From Mesostigma viride (lineage: Eukaryota > Streptophyta > Mesostigmatophyceae > Mesostigmatales > Mesostigmataceae): 35,000 nucleotides of DNA. The notes below the pieces were generated by a model that saw nothing but the letters and a program-made list of their open reading frames with translations, did no database searches and had not been told where the DNA came from. Below, in pieces: positions 9,598 to 19,150 of this stretch. Numbering within the stretch: the stretch's first letter is position 1; every line of letters begins with the position of its first letter. A program made the translations under genes and the position numbers. The stretch lies in the NCBI GenBank assembly GCA_009746045.1, contig RPFO01000099.1:1-35000 (forward strand), read 5' to 3'.

Positions 9598-11492
9598 AGG
9601 GGACTCGGCGCGGCGAATATTTTCCGCGCCAAAAAAATTCCGCGGTACCCTCCGTACCGTGAAAAGTGGGTGCACGGTGCGCGCACCCCTTGCGGAAGTG
9701 GCCATGGCGACTGCTTTTAGACGAAACGTGACAAATCTGGCTCGCGGAAAGCAGAAAAAATGCTCGATTCTTGGAGAAAATTAGTTACTGATTCTAATTT
9801 ATGGTGGGATAGTTGCGATCTATAATGTCGCGGGCTCTTTTTCTTTACCATCGGCAGGGGGGGTCCGGCCTGAATTTCTGTCGGGATGAATAAAGTATAA
9901 TGGATGCCTGCAGGTGTGATTGTCGATTGTTGCCAGTTTTGATGGTCCTAATGGAAGCTAGTTTAATGATGTTTCTAAAGCCGTAAAAATTCCCGCTGCT
10001 ATCTTTACCTTTCCCGTCATTTTGCGGTAAGATAACATTAGGCCTGCGCGATGCGCGCCCGACCTCTCCATGAAAGGGTGGCCTTTCTTGTGCGCCTGGG
10101 CACGAATAAATGCCCGTTATGGTACGTTCTTGTATTAATTAAACGTCCTAAGATAGCGCTTTCCTGCTTTCTTAGCTCGTTGAGCGTAAGCTTTTTGCCT
10201 TCTTTCCGGCCAGATGCAGCCATGAAGTTGCGGGTCCTGGCGCTGCATCGCTGGATTCCTGGGTGTTTTTTAGCAAGTTCGTCTGTGACGTGGCTGGCTT
10301 GCTGCAGCGCGAGGCCCACAACCTGTCGGGAAGGTGTAATGCTTTTATTTCCATGCTTCTCTGTAATTTCTTTTGCTTTATTGACAGTTGTGTTCGAGGA
10401 AATTCACGCGGTCTTCCTTATAAGCAGCGGCATCATTTTCCCCAGACACTGACGAGCTGGCACCTGTCTCCTAAATAAAATAGCTCGTGCTTGTTAGAAA
10501 GGAGGCAGTGTGCATTTTGCGGGACACAATGCTTTGGTGGCACATGCGTCAGGTAGGTTGTTCCAATGGTCTCTTCACCTTTCCCACTGAGTAAATGATA
10601 GCCTTTGTCATGCTAACCAGAGCAGCTAGCCACAGGTTGGCTGGATAAAAAGTCAGCTTATTTTCTCTTTATATACTGCGTGTGTGGTCCTCCACATGCC
10701 CGGCTTGTTGGGCATTTCGGAAGAGGGTTTTTAATGTGTTGTTGGGTGGAACACCTTGGTTGTTGGCACAAAATCACACATTATTAGCCTGAGATAGGCA
10801 TGACATCTGCTGCTCAGGCGTGTCGTCCTACCAGCCTTGTTGTTAAGGGTAGACTCACAAGGCTGGCTGTGCCGATGGAGGGGTGGGGCGTATGACGCTC
10901 CGGACATCCTCCTCACACTCCGTGATCAAAGTGGGCATGTTTTTGGGTGTCTAGGGTAGCAAAACAGATGTCATTTTGGCTCAGCACTAGCTCAATTCTC
11001 TTTTAGCGTCTACCCAGGTGGCATCACAGGAAAATCAATAACTTGAGCTACGCTTGTCAGAATGAGCTCAAACTTTGGGGTTGTGTTTCCCTCCACTCAG
11101 TGGAATATAAAATGTATGGATGACCCAATCTGATGTGTTAATGATTTGATTTATTTTTTTTGGCTAAAAAAAGTAGCCATTTTGCGGGAAAATTAATAAC
11201 TCAAACAAATGTGACCATTTTGGCCATGTAAATAGCCCAGCTTTTAAAAAAGTGGGGGAAATTTGCAGAAATGTATGGGCAGGTCATTTGGATAAGTGGT
11301 TTGTCTTGGGCAAAATATCTCATAAATAGCGTCTTTTTTCTATTTTTAGCTCGCCACCGGTGCGTGGTTGGGGGTAGTACCCCCAACAAGTGGTGGCATG
11401 AATGTCCAAACATCATATTTATGGTACTCAATCATCACTAGATGGTTCCGAGTGCATTGGAACTGATATTCAAACATCCGTGGGAGGTCCCA
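9598..11492 (+). mobile_element. PIF/Harbinger-like non-coding element, copy 3
   Basis: The element starts AGGGGACTCGG after TTA (9,595-9,597) and ends GGGAGGTCCCA before TTA (11,493-11,495). Its first 130 bp match the starts of the other two copies (TTTTCCGCGCC, GTGCGCGCACCCCTTGCGGAAGTGG). Its last part (about 11,030-11,440) matches the reverse complement of 6,340-6,770, including ATTTGATTTATTTTTTTT and TTTTGCGGGAAAATTAATAACT. The middle is the most diverged of the three copies, so it is probably the oldest. The frame 10,051-10,452 and its neighbours are not supported as coding. A truncated LINE-A 3' untranslated stretch lies just beyond its right end (11,496-11,615). Confidence 0.6.
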
Positions 11493-11848
11493 TTATAGGC
11501 ATGGCTTGGCTAAATTCCGAAGGCATCATCCATGGGGGCCATTATGCGCGCACATGCGCGTGGGCCACATGCTAGGCTTAGCCTGACTAATCTACACTAC
11601 TGGTACTTATATTCCCTAGTCTGAGGTGGCAGGAGGTGCCTGCCAGGGCTTGTGGTCAACGTGGATGACCGCCCCCCTCCAGTATACCGGCTTCCCTCCT
11701 GCGCTCTGCCGGAGCTGAAGGTAGGTCGGCCATAGCTCGCGTCGCCGCTGTTGCTGGGCCAGGGTCAAGTCGTCGTCCAGCGTGAAGCGAGTCTCCGAGA
11801 GCTTCTTGCGGCATTTAAGGAACGCCAGCTTGTCCGCCATGTCCTTAA

Positions 11849-13750
11849 CCCTGAAATGGTATCCAACTCACTGCTATAAATATGAGTCAGTTAGCACTTG
11901 GCATCATAATGCCCACAAACCAAGTTACCAACCTAGTAATTATTTATGGTCCATACTAGGACCAAAGCACACACACATATGGACCTCCTTGGGGGTCATG
12001 TCATTGGTCATATCGCAATGTCCTATGGGTGCTATTTAAATATAGCACCCCCTGGCAGGGGGTGCGCAGGGTGCGAGACAAGAGACACAAATAATGCAAT
12101 ATTGGATGTCAAATCACGTTTGTTGGTCCTGGTCTTGCCAAGGCAGTTGAATGGGAAGCCAGTAAGGGCCTCTGAACACTGACATCATGGGGTGTCCCAG
12201 GGACCCAGCTGCAAGCTCTAAAAATAACTGCCCGCTACAAATAGCGGACAGTTTGGCTGGTGACGTTTGCTAGCATTACAAAGCTAAATTCTTATCCCCT
12301 AGCAACAAAAAACATCATGGATGATCAAACATGATAATTACATCCTGTCCAGGCTGCAGAACATCCATCATAGCATATAAAGATAGGTAACCACGCCTAT
12401 GCACAGTCACATTTGTATGTATCACAGCATGGTAAGGGCACACCCTTGAAACCACACAAGCCAAACACGATGCTCACTTTTTTCTTGTGCTGATGCTGTA
12501 ATAAACAAGTGCAAGTAAGCCTAGCTCAATGACAATGCTAGCTAGTGCTCCCTGTATGCTGGGCTTTATCATACTAGCTGCTAACTGGCTATGGGGTGTC
12601 CTCTACTAACAAAACCAAAAAGCTAACCAAAACCTGGCCAAGATACCATCTTTCCAAAGAATGTAGGCAAGAAAACCCATCACATTAAATTAAATTAAAC
12701 CATTAAACTAAATTAAATTATAACATGCCTCCGTTGGGAGATCATGTAGCACATATTCCTTGATGGTTGGGTGGGATGGAAGGAGCCGCGTAATCGAACT
12801 AACCTAACTCTAATCTAGCTAGTCTAGAAAAATTCTAGTCACAATACCATGCACAACATATTTAAGCATTACATCGATCGTTACTCTAGTATATAGGATG
12901 AAGACGCAGCTAACCATGAGCACACGGATGATTAACTGGGCGAAATGGTTGTACACAGCCACCACGACAAACCATTACATAAAAGTAGTAAGGAGGGAAC
13001 TTTAACACCACGAAACCTTAAGATTAAGTCCGGGATTACTTACCGAACGATAAAACCACTTTACCTCCTTCACGGCAGCGGCAGGGACGTCTGCAAACTG
13101 CGCCAGGTCCAACTACCGCGAAAAAGGCTGTCTGACAGGTAGCAAGCTCATGACAGAAACGATACCCCGAGGCTTCCCTCGTCCACAGCGCTGTCAGATG
13201 AACCATGCACCATGCGATATACATCATAAGAAAGTTAATCGTTGCGAAATATTCAATGATAAAACGGCAAATACCAAGTGCTAGCTTCATCGGCATCCCC
13301 GTGGTAGTGAACGCGTGTTGACGCAATAAAAACCAGCCCGAGATGATTGCGCGCCTCGTTAGAGGTTGCGCAACTAGGTCTATAGCATCCTTACGTATAA
13401 AGTGTGCCTACAAATTTTGGAACGCATCCATGCATCGACGCTCCTGCGCCAGTCAGTTTTCTGCTCCGCCATGGCGGCAAATCTGCACGGATGTCAATCT
13501 TTTACATTCACGTTTTCGTCCCATTGAAAAGGGTACCCCCTGTACTTTGGTCAATAATTAGTCCCTGTGTACTTGTCAGAATGTAGTGATTAGGTACGGG
13601 ACGTAGTACACATCTAGATGAAGACGCCTGGCTAAAAATTTCACGGAAATACCTACTGGCATTCGCGTTATGCTCCCACCCAGCTGTCCGCTATTTGTAG
13701 CGGGCAGTTGGTACTGCCCGCTATAAATATCAGTCAGTACCATTTAAGGG
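11849..13750. mobile_element. piggyBac-like 1.9-kb element inserted in LINE ORF1
   Basis: The element starts CCCTGAAATGG and ends CCATTTAAGGG, so its tips are inverted repeats of the form CCCTKAAATGG. It is flanked by TTAA on both sides (11,845-11,848 and 13,751-13,754). TTAA duplication and CCC-starting ends are the hallmark of piggyBac-type transposons. Removing the element and one TTAA joins the two parts of the interrupted ORF1 in frame. Subterminal inverted repeats include a perfect 26-bp pair (12,226-12,251 and 13,684-13,709), each arm itself near-palindromic, plus GCTATAAATA motifs near both tips. No transposase frame is present, so the element is non-autonomous. It holds a nested LINE 3' end at 12,685-12,838. 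The rest of its interior shows no gene. Confidence 0.85.
12685..12838 (-). mobile_element. 5'-truncated LINE-A 3' end, nested insertion
   Basis: On the minus strand this reads TTTTTCTAGACTAGCTAGAT, GTTCGATTACGCGGCTCC, CTCCCAACGGAGGCATGTTA and a TAATT-rich tail. It matches the 3' end of the LINE copy at 2,640-3,425 but lacks the 660-bp insertion found there. It is only about 150 bp long, typical of severe 5' truncation during target-primed reverse transcription. A short possible target duplication, TCACA, flanks it (12,680-12,684 and 12,839-12,843). It serves as the empty-site reference for the MITE at 2,679-3,338. Confidence 0.75.
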
Positions 13751-14899
13751 TTAAAGAAGGTGACGAGCACGGGTGCCGGGCCAGCCTTACCCCGCGCGCA
13801 GGGGAGGCGGACAGCCGACATCCGCAGCTCACCAGTGAGTTGCATGGGGGCAAGAATGTCGCGCTTTAATGCCGTGAGAAGGCTCGTCGAGGTCTCACCT
13901 GCCGGCTGGTCGAAGTGCTTGACGATGACATTGTGGCTGCGCTGGGTGATGTCGGCCTCCGCGCGAAGGTCGAGGGCTTGTTGCTTGAGTTGTGCCACGG
14001 ATGGTGGAGGTGGTGGAGGTGGTGTGATGTCTGCCCAGGTGGAGGGAGCATCACTGGCCGGGCCAGCAGGTGCCGGCTGGGCAGCGATGTCCTTCACCGC
14101 CTGGGCGGTGAGGCCGGCGGTGTCATGCAAGCACTCAAGGGCGGTGGCGGTGGCTTGAAGGCGCTGGTCGAGGTCGAGGAGCTGGGCTTTGATGTCGGCA
14201 GTGGACCGGCGGAAATGGCAGTCGGGAGGTGGAGGCGGCGGTGGTGGAAAGGTGACGGAGGAAGTTCAGTAGCCAGCGTGCCGCCCATTGCTGCCACATT
14301 GGCGGCAAGGGGGGTCACGTGCTGCTGAAAGGCTTCCGTAAGGATGGAACGAAGTGTGGGGGCAGAGATGGATGGAGCCCAGATCTCACCGTCAGAGCGC
14401 ATGAGAAGGGAGTTGAGAATGGCATGCTGGAGTTGGGGGCGGGCGCACCCGAACAGCTGGCTGATGTTGTGCCAGCAGCCGCTGTCCGAGCAGAGGAGGC
14501 GATTGATGTCGTGGAGGTGGAGGCACAGGTCGTAAAGCGAAGCGTAGTCCCCGAAGAAGATGCAATGCATAGCATCGCTCGGAGAAATGTTGGTCCAGTC
14601 GTGATCATCGACCTTGAAAGGCTGGGGCCCGAAAAGCGCGGTTCTGAGGGGCGTGAAGACCCTCCTGTTTTGTCGGCTGAGCGGGTGCGTTTAGGGTCAG
14701 GCGATGCCGATGGCGAGGCATTGAGCCCGGGAGGGTGCGGGGCGACCACCAGTGCGCGACTAGTGTCACCGCTGCCTGCCGGACCTGAGGGCGAAGCTGC
14801 AGCCTGAGCTGCAGACGTATTTAGATCGTCATTCTGACGATCCTGACCTAGGGCGCCGGGACCTGCGACACTGACGCAGGAGCTGGAGCAACCACTCAC

Positions 14900-15178
14900 T
14901 CAGCAACGTCACCAAGATGCTGCGCAAGGCCCTTTGGTTTCCACATTAGTAATGAGGATAGTGTAAGCACACACACATGTTAACAAGTCTCACGCCACGA
15001 GGTGGCCATGGCTGACGGCGGCGCTCATAACTTTCACGTTTGAGCCCCAAATTCAGCTGTGAATATCACTATCGCTTCGTCTTTCTAAGACGCACATGCT
15101 GATATAATTTTCTGAAGCTAATACGCAATATATGACGAGAAAACGCTCCTCGATGCAACGCAGTCTGACGGATGCGCT
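14900..15178 (+). mobile_element. LINE-A 5' end in forward orientation
   Basis: From about 14,995 to 15,178 the plus strand repeats the 5' untranslated leader found on the minus strand at 18,215-18,050. Shared blocks are CATAACTTTCACGTTTGAGC, AATTCAGCTGTGAATATCAC and AGACGCACATGCTGATATAA. It goes on into the first codons of ORF1 (ATG at 15,133, with CAACGCAGTCTG matching CAACGCAGCCTG). It then stops abruptly and is joined to a piece of ORF2 in the opposite direction. Positions 14,900-14,994 hold nothing I recognise. Confidence 0.7.
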
Positions 15179-15500
15179 CGGCCATGAAGAGGTCACGCTT
15201 GACAATCCGGGGTAGGGCGGGGTTGCTCCACCAGCGGCGGTGTTCATGGAGTTGCCCCCACGCCATGCCGATCCGCGTCGTCAGGTCGTCCTCGCAGTCG
15301 GGAAGCCAACTGCCGAGCAGCTTGAAGCGGCCTGAAGTAGGGTAGTTGACCTCGGTGTCGTCCAAGAGGTGGAGTGGGGGTGGGGGCCCTGCCATGCCGA
15401 GAGCCAGGGCCTCCGTTTTGGGGCTGATTTCTAGACCAACCGCCCGAGCCTCGAGCGCCAGGCAGTCCAGCCAACGTTGGGCAGAATCCGTTCATATTCT
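15179..15500 (-). pseudogene. LINE reverse transcriptase fragment, thumb region
   Basis: On the minus strand the frame reads AQRWLDCLALEARAVGLEIS, then GRFKLLGSWLPDCEDDLTTR, IGMAWGQLHEHRRWWSNPAL and IVKRDLFMAERIR. This is the familiar LINE reverse-transcriptase pattern in which a GLxIxxxKT-like segment is followed by FxYLGSxxxxxxDxxTRIxxAWxxL. It lies just upstream, in protein order, of the segment seen in the 2,044-2,650 fragment. The catalytic palm motifs are absent. The frame runs on to about 15,053 only by reading antisense through the adjoining 5' leader, so the real fragment ends near 15,179. Confidence 0.8.
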
Positions 15501-16089
15501 ACTGCAGGCATGCCCATGCGCATTACCTGCAAGTACTTACTTACTTCCGTACCATCCTTTCTCTCATTTGCTCTAATTTAGCACGACCATTTTGCTAGAA
15601 ATAGCCAAGGTCCAGGTAACCCCCCGGCCTAGGTGTCTTTTTGTGGTGACTCTAATTTCAGTGTCCAAACCCAGATTTCTTTTCTTAGGTCTTTGCAACA
15701 CATCTCTAGGTATGATGCCATGAAAGGGCTTTGAAAAATCCCCATAAAGCTGACCGTGGCATTGACTCATGCAAAGTGTCCCAAAGTAGATATTTTTTTG
15801 CACCATGCACCCACGTAGATATTTTTTCGCACCGGAGGTAGTATTTTAGACGTACTCAATAGTAAAACCCATCAGGCATGCATGAAACATATGTGGCATG
15901 CATTCTTAACAGTGCCAGGGCCTCCCAAAGGCCTGGGCAGCCACACGACTAACCCCAACATTTCGTTACCTTCCCGTCTATCATAAGATATTGACATACT
16001 CACCTCAACTATGACGCACACAACTATAGTTGTCTCACTTAGTAATGTCTCTCACGGCAGTGCATATTAAGTGAGACAACTATGCTCTG
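15501..16089. other. Intervening DNA with one strong hairpin
   Basis: No gene is recognisable. A perfect 16-bp inverted repeat, ATAGTTGTCTCACTTA (16,026-16,041) and its complement (16,068-16,083), encloses a 26-nt loop and ends seven bases before the target duplication of the LINE-B insertion. It could be the remnant of a small inverted-repeat element or a hairpin RNA. Nothing decides between these. Confidence 0.5.
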
Positions 16090-16285
16090 CAGTGTATATA
16101 TATTCATTGAGAATGATAGATTACGGAGGTGAGATAGGAATGCAACATAAGGAAAAACCCGATAACTGGGAGAATAACCCTGAAGAAATGAATAGTAATC
16201 TGACAAGGACATCCAAGGATCACGCCAGCTGCACAAGGTACAACTAACTATACATCACAAAACTACACGCAGCAACAGCGCTGCC

Positions 16286-18242
16286 GGCCCACCATTGAAT
16301 TGAATTGAATTGAATTGTAACATAACTCCGTTGGGAGTATATGTAGCACACAGCCCTTGAGAGGGGGGCATATGGCCTATCATACATCCTAAGCTACTTC
16401 CTGCAAGGGTGGGGATGTAAAGGACCCTTGCTCTAGGTGCACCAGGGCACTTGCATCCCATGATCTTCAAGCTATGCCCAGCGAAGGGGGAGCCTGTCAT
16501 GGGGGGAAGAGCAGCATAGCTATACAAAGAAGCTAGGGCATGGCGTCTCAGCAGAGAGTTACTCCCTGCATGGGCACAACATAACTAAATAAAGCTAGGC
16601 ATCATCTGGGGTGTGGCTCATCATAGGCACACATGTACATGATTAAGGAAAGCGCGTGGCTTAGCTAGGATAGTGCCTCTAGGAGGCGTACATGTACATG
16701 GCCACGGTCTATCTATTCTGCACTACTACTGCTGTATTCCCCTAAGCTGGGGCGTCTGGAGTCGCTGGGGCCGCGGGGGGGGGGGGGTCGCCTGCCAGGG
16801 CTTGTGGCCGACGTAGATGGCCGCCCCCTTCCAGTACACCGGCTGGCCCGCCTTGGTCTGCCGGAGCTGGAGGTAGATCGGCCATAGCTCCCGTCGCCGT
16901 TGTTGCTGCGCCAGGGTCAGGTCGTCATCAAGGGTGAAGAGAGTCTTCTCGAGCCGCTTGCGGCGTCTGAGAAAAGAAATCTTGTCCGCCGGGGTCTTAA
17001 AGGTGAGAAGGAGCGGGGGCGGCCCTGCCTTACCCCGCGCGCGGGGAAGGCGGTGGGCGGCCAGCGCGATCTCACCGATAAGGCCCATGCGACCAAGGAT
17101 TTCTCGCTCAAACGCACGCAAAAGCTTCTCGGAAGTCTCACCTTCCTCCATGGTGAAGTTCTTGACAATGACGTTGAGGCTGCGCTGGGCGAGCTCGGCC
17201 TCCTCGCGGAGGTCAAGCGTCTGCCGTTGGAGCTGGGCTGCGACGGCGGAGGTGGTGGAGGTGGTATGTTGCTTAAGCATGTCCGCCCAGGTGGTGATGG
17301 GAGGAGCATCGCCGGCCAGGCCAGCCGGGGCTGGCTTGGCGGCAATGTCCTTCACCGCCTGGGCGGTGAGGCCTGCCGTGTTCTGCAGAACCTCGATAGC
17401 GATGGCGTTGTCCTTAAGACGCTGGTCGATGTCACGGAGCTGGGCGGTGATGGCGTCGGAGGTGGAGGTGGTGGCGGTGGAGGAGGCGAGGAGGGTGGAG
17501 GTGGCGGTGGAGATGGTGGAGGTGGCGGTGGAAAGGAGGGGAAGCTCGGCAGTCAGCGTGCCGCCGATGGCCGCCACATCTGCAGCAATGGGGTCCACGT
17601 GCTCCTCGAGGACCTCCTTAAGGAGTGAGCGGAGGGAGGATTCGGTTAAGGTGGTGGTGAGAGGCTTGGGGGGCCAAAGCTCCCCGATGGAGCGTCCAAG
17701 GAGGGAAAAGAGAGCGAATTGCTGGAGGAAGGGGCGGTGGAGGCTGGGAATGATGTCGAAAGAGGCGAGACGAACCCAGCGAGGGTCAAAGAGGCGACCT
17801 TGGTTGAAGAGCTGCTTGCATAGTGCAAGAAGCGAGGCGTGCGTTCCATAAAACACGCAGACCAGGATGCGTTCCGGGTTAAGCGTGTCAAGGAAGCCGG
17901 GCTGGCTGGCTTCGGCGACAAAGTCGAGCTCTGTCCAACTCGGCTCGGCAGAGCGACTGCGCTTGGGTTCAGGCGACGCTGCGGGCGAGGCGGGCTCAGC
18001 AGGCGGCTGGGCGACCTATTTTCATTGCTGAGCGCAGCCGCCAGGCTGCGTTGCGTCGAGAGGCGTTTGCTCATCGTATAGTGCGTTACAGCTTCGGAAA
18101 ATTATATCAGCATGTGCGTCTAAGAAAGACGAAGCGATTGTGATATTCACAGCTGAATTCGGTGCTCAAACGTGAAAGTTATGAGCTCCGACAGCCATGG
18201 CTACCTCGTGGCTCGTGGCTGCGGTAGCTCGTGGCCCACCAT
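16286..18242 (-). mobile_element. ORF1-only LINE-A element with 10-bp target duplication
   Basis: GGCCCACCAT occurs at 16,286-16,295 and 18,233-18,242 and brackets a 1,937-bp element on the minus strand. In element order it has a 5' leader (18,232-18,075), ORF1 (18,074-16,726), about 380 bp of 3' untranslated DNA, the terminal CTCCCAACGGAG hairpin and an (AATTC)n tail (complement of AATTG repeats at 16,297-16,317). No ORF2 lies between ORF1 and the tail. The element therefore kept both ends but lost the reverse transcriptase, and it probably moved by borrowing the enzyme of a complete LINE. The uninterrupted LINE-B copy at about 19,310-19,330 shows the empty site. Confidence 0.8.
16726..18074 (-). 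pseudogene. LINE-A ORF1, copy 2, near-intact RNA-binding protein
   Basis: ORF1 of the LINE-A element, about 449 codons. It starts at 18,074 (MSKRLSTQRSLAAALSNEN). After a shift near 18,015 it runs open to a TAG at 16,726. The frame includes FLDTLNPERILVCVFYGTHA, a threonine/serine-rich stretch, NTAGLTAQAVKDIAA, LNVIVKNFTMEEGETSEKLL, RLPRARGKAGPPPLLLTFKT, FTLDDDLTLAQQQRRRELWP and VYWKGAAIYVGHKPW. The last four blocks follow the RRM-plus-C-terminal-domain pattern of LINE ORF1 proteins (xxIVxxFxE, AHRLP, RPxxVxF, DDDLT, RRxELWP). The first ATG of the main frame, at 17,856, is not the real start, because the homologous copy and the sense of the sequence continue upstream. A run of 13 G near 16,775 blurs the extreme C-terminus. 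Plus-strand frames over this stretch are shadows. Confidence 0.8.
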
Positions 18243-18675
18243 GCAGGCCTGGAATTAAGGGATCTAGACCGCATGGGTCGCGACAAAGTCGGCCCGGGTG
18301 CGGCGGAATAACACATCAGCCACGGTGCGAGTGAGGGCGAGTGACAGGCGCTGCCGCCAATACGAGGACCACGTGCGGGCCGACCATGGGGCGACCCTCG
18401 AGGTCGAGGCGGTCTTCACGGCACTGGCAGCACTCGTGGAAAAACTCCGCTGTCTTGGGGCCCATGGCCCCGAACTCCTCAAGGACAAAGGGGATGACCC
18501 GGTGGGGCCCCACATTGCCGTAGGAGGCAAACTTGTCGCGCTCAGCCCACAGCGGCGCCGGCATCCACAGCCGCCCGGAGGATGTGGCGACCGGAGAGCG
18601 GCCGAGCCACGGAGACATCAATGAGCAGGTGGCAACCCTGCCCGTCGTAGTCAAGTAGTCAGTGTATATATATTC

Positions 18676-18940
18676 GCAGGGCTATTAGGTTCCTCCCGTT
18701 AGGCGTTTCCATTGGTCTTATCGTACTTCGTAGTATAGAGCTTTGACATGGCTCTGTATATAGGTTTATAGCTGGGCGTTTGCTTTGGTTTGAGTGATTT
18801 CACTCTGCTGTAAGTAATTATATTTTTAATATATATATTCGGTAAGTAATTATATTTTTATAATATATACTCTGATTTTCTGATTTGGCACGCCGCAAAG
18901 GTGAATATCATTTGCGTTCAGTGCCGGTCCGCGGAAAACG
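18676..18940. other. AT-rich intervening DNA
   Basis: Nothing gene-like is visible. Two near-identical AT-rich blocks, each GGTAAGTAATTATATTTTTA or a close variant, follow one another at about 18,810-18,870. They suggest a short tandem duplication. Confidence 0.4.
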
Positions 18941-18944
18941 CGAT

Positions 18945-19080
18945 CTGCAAATGAATCCAGGCCGGAATCGAACTGGGGACCTCTCGCACCAACTTTTGCT
19001 GACTATAGGACGGACGGATCCTAAGGCATCGCCAGCTGACACCTACAGTCCAACCGCAAAAGTTCTCCTTTCCGGGGAGT
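18945..19080 (-). repeat. tRNA-derived SINE-like remnant
   Basis: On the minus strand the block reads TATAGTCAGCAAAAGTTGGT, GCGAGAGGTCCCC and AGTTCGATTCCGGCC. The last part fits the T-arm and B box of a tRNA gene (GGTTCGANTCC type), and the first resembles a D-arm. The T-stem is mispaired and no full cloverleaf can be drawn, so this is not a working tRNA. Translation of the plus strand gives GRNRTGDLSHQ, a phrase that often appears when tRNA-derived SINEs are read backwards. I judge it a SINE remnant or tRNA pseudogene. Confidence 0.45.
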
Positions 19081-19150
19081 GATGCAAGCCATTCGGATTT
19101 TGCACTAGATAAATCATTCGAGATCTGTGTGTGTAGGAGTACTATACTAT

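Larger units (their letters stand above)
11616..14899 (-). pseudogene. LINE-A ORF1, copy 1, split by a DNA transposon
   Basis: This is a degraded ORF1 protein gene of a non-LTR retrotransposon. ORF1 proteins bind RNA and chaperone the element's RNA. Going along the minus strand, the N-terminal part (from about 14,899) and the middle (MHCIFFGDYASLYDLC, about 14,570-14,220) are in different frames. A third frame (14,130-13,751) carries NTAGLTAQAVKDIAA-like sequence and the RRM-like LPCARGKAGPAPVLVTF. The gene is then interrupted by a 1.9-kb insertion. The C-terminal part resumes at 11,848 with FTLDDDLTLAQQQRRRELWP and PVYWRGAVIHVDHKPWQ, ending at 11,616. It aligns along its length with the better-preserved copy at 16,726-18,074. 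At least two frameshifts plus the insertion show that it is dead. Confidence 0.8.
16090..18675 (-). mobile_element. LINE-B fragment with 16-bp target duplication, containing LINE-A
   Basis: The 16-bp sequence CAGTGTATATATATTC occurs exactly at 16,090-16,105 and 18,660-18,675, bracketing a 5'-truncated LINE of a second family on the minus strand. Its ORF2 C-terminus is recognisable in two frames: FASYGNVGPHRVIPFVLEEF with GAMGPKTAEFFHECCQ, and then YWRQRLSLALTRTVADVLFR down to a stop at 18,264. Its 3' end is TCATTCTCAAT. A LINE-A element interrupts the 3' untranslated part (16,286-18,242). A second, uninterrupted LINE-B copy at 19,151-19,606 confirms the original sequence on both sides. The ORF2 piece has at least one frameshift and is not functional. 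Confidence 0.8.

Noticed and set aside
12027-12065. Two adjacent hairpins (GGGTGCTAT arms, then GCACCCCCT arms) considered as a Helitron end or terminator
   Set aside because: No CTRR end follows the hairpin and no Helitron start was found. A bacterial-style terminator makes no sense here. They are probably subterminal structure of the piggyBac-like element.
16900-17851. Long plus-strand frames of 242 and 305 codons
   Set aside because: They are antisense shadows of the LINE ORF1 on the minus strand; their residue pattern is low-complexity and matches nothing.
18945-19080. A functional tRNA gene
   Set aside because: The T-stem has mismatches and no complete cloverleaf with a sensible anticodon arm can be drawn.
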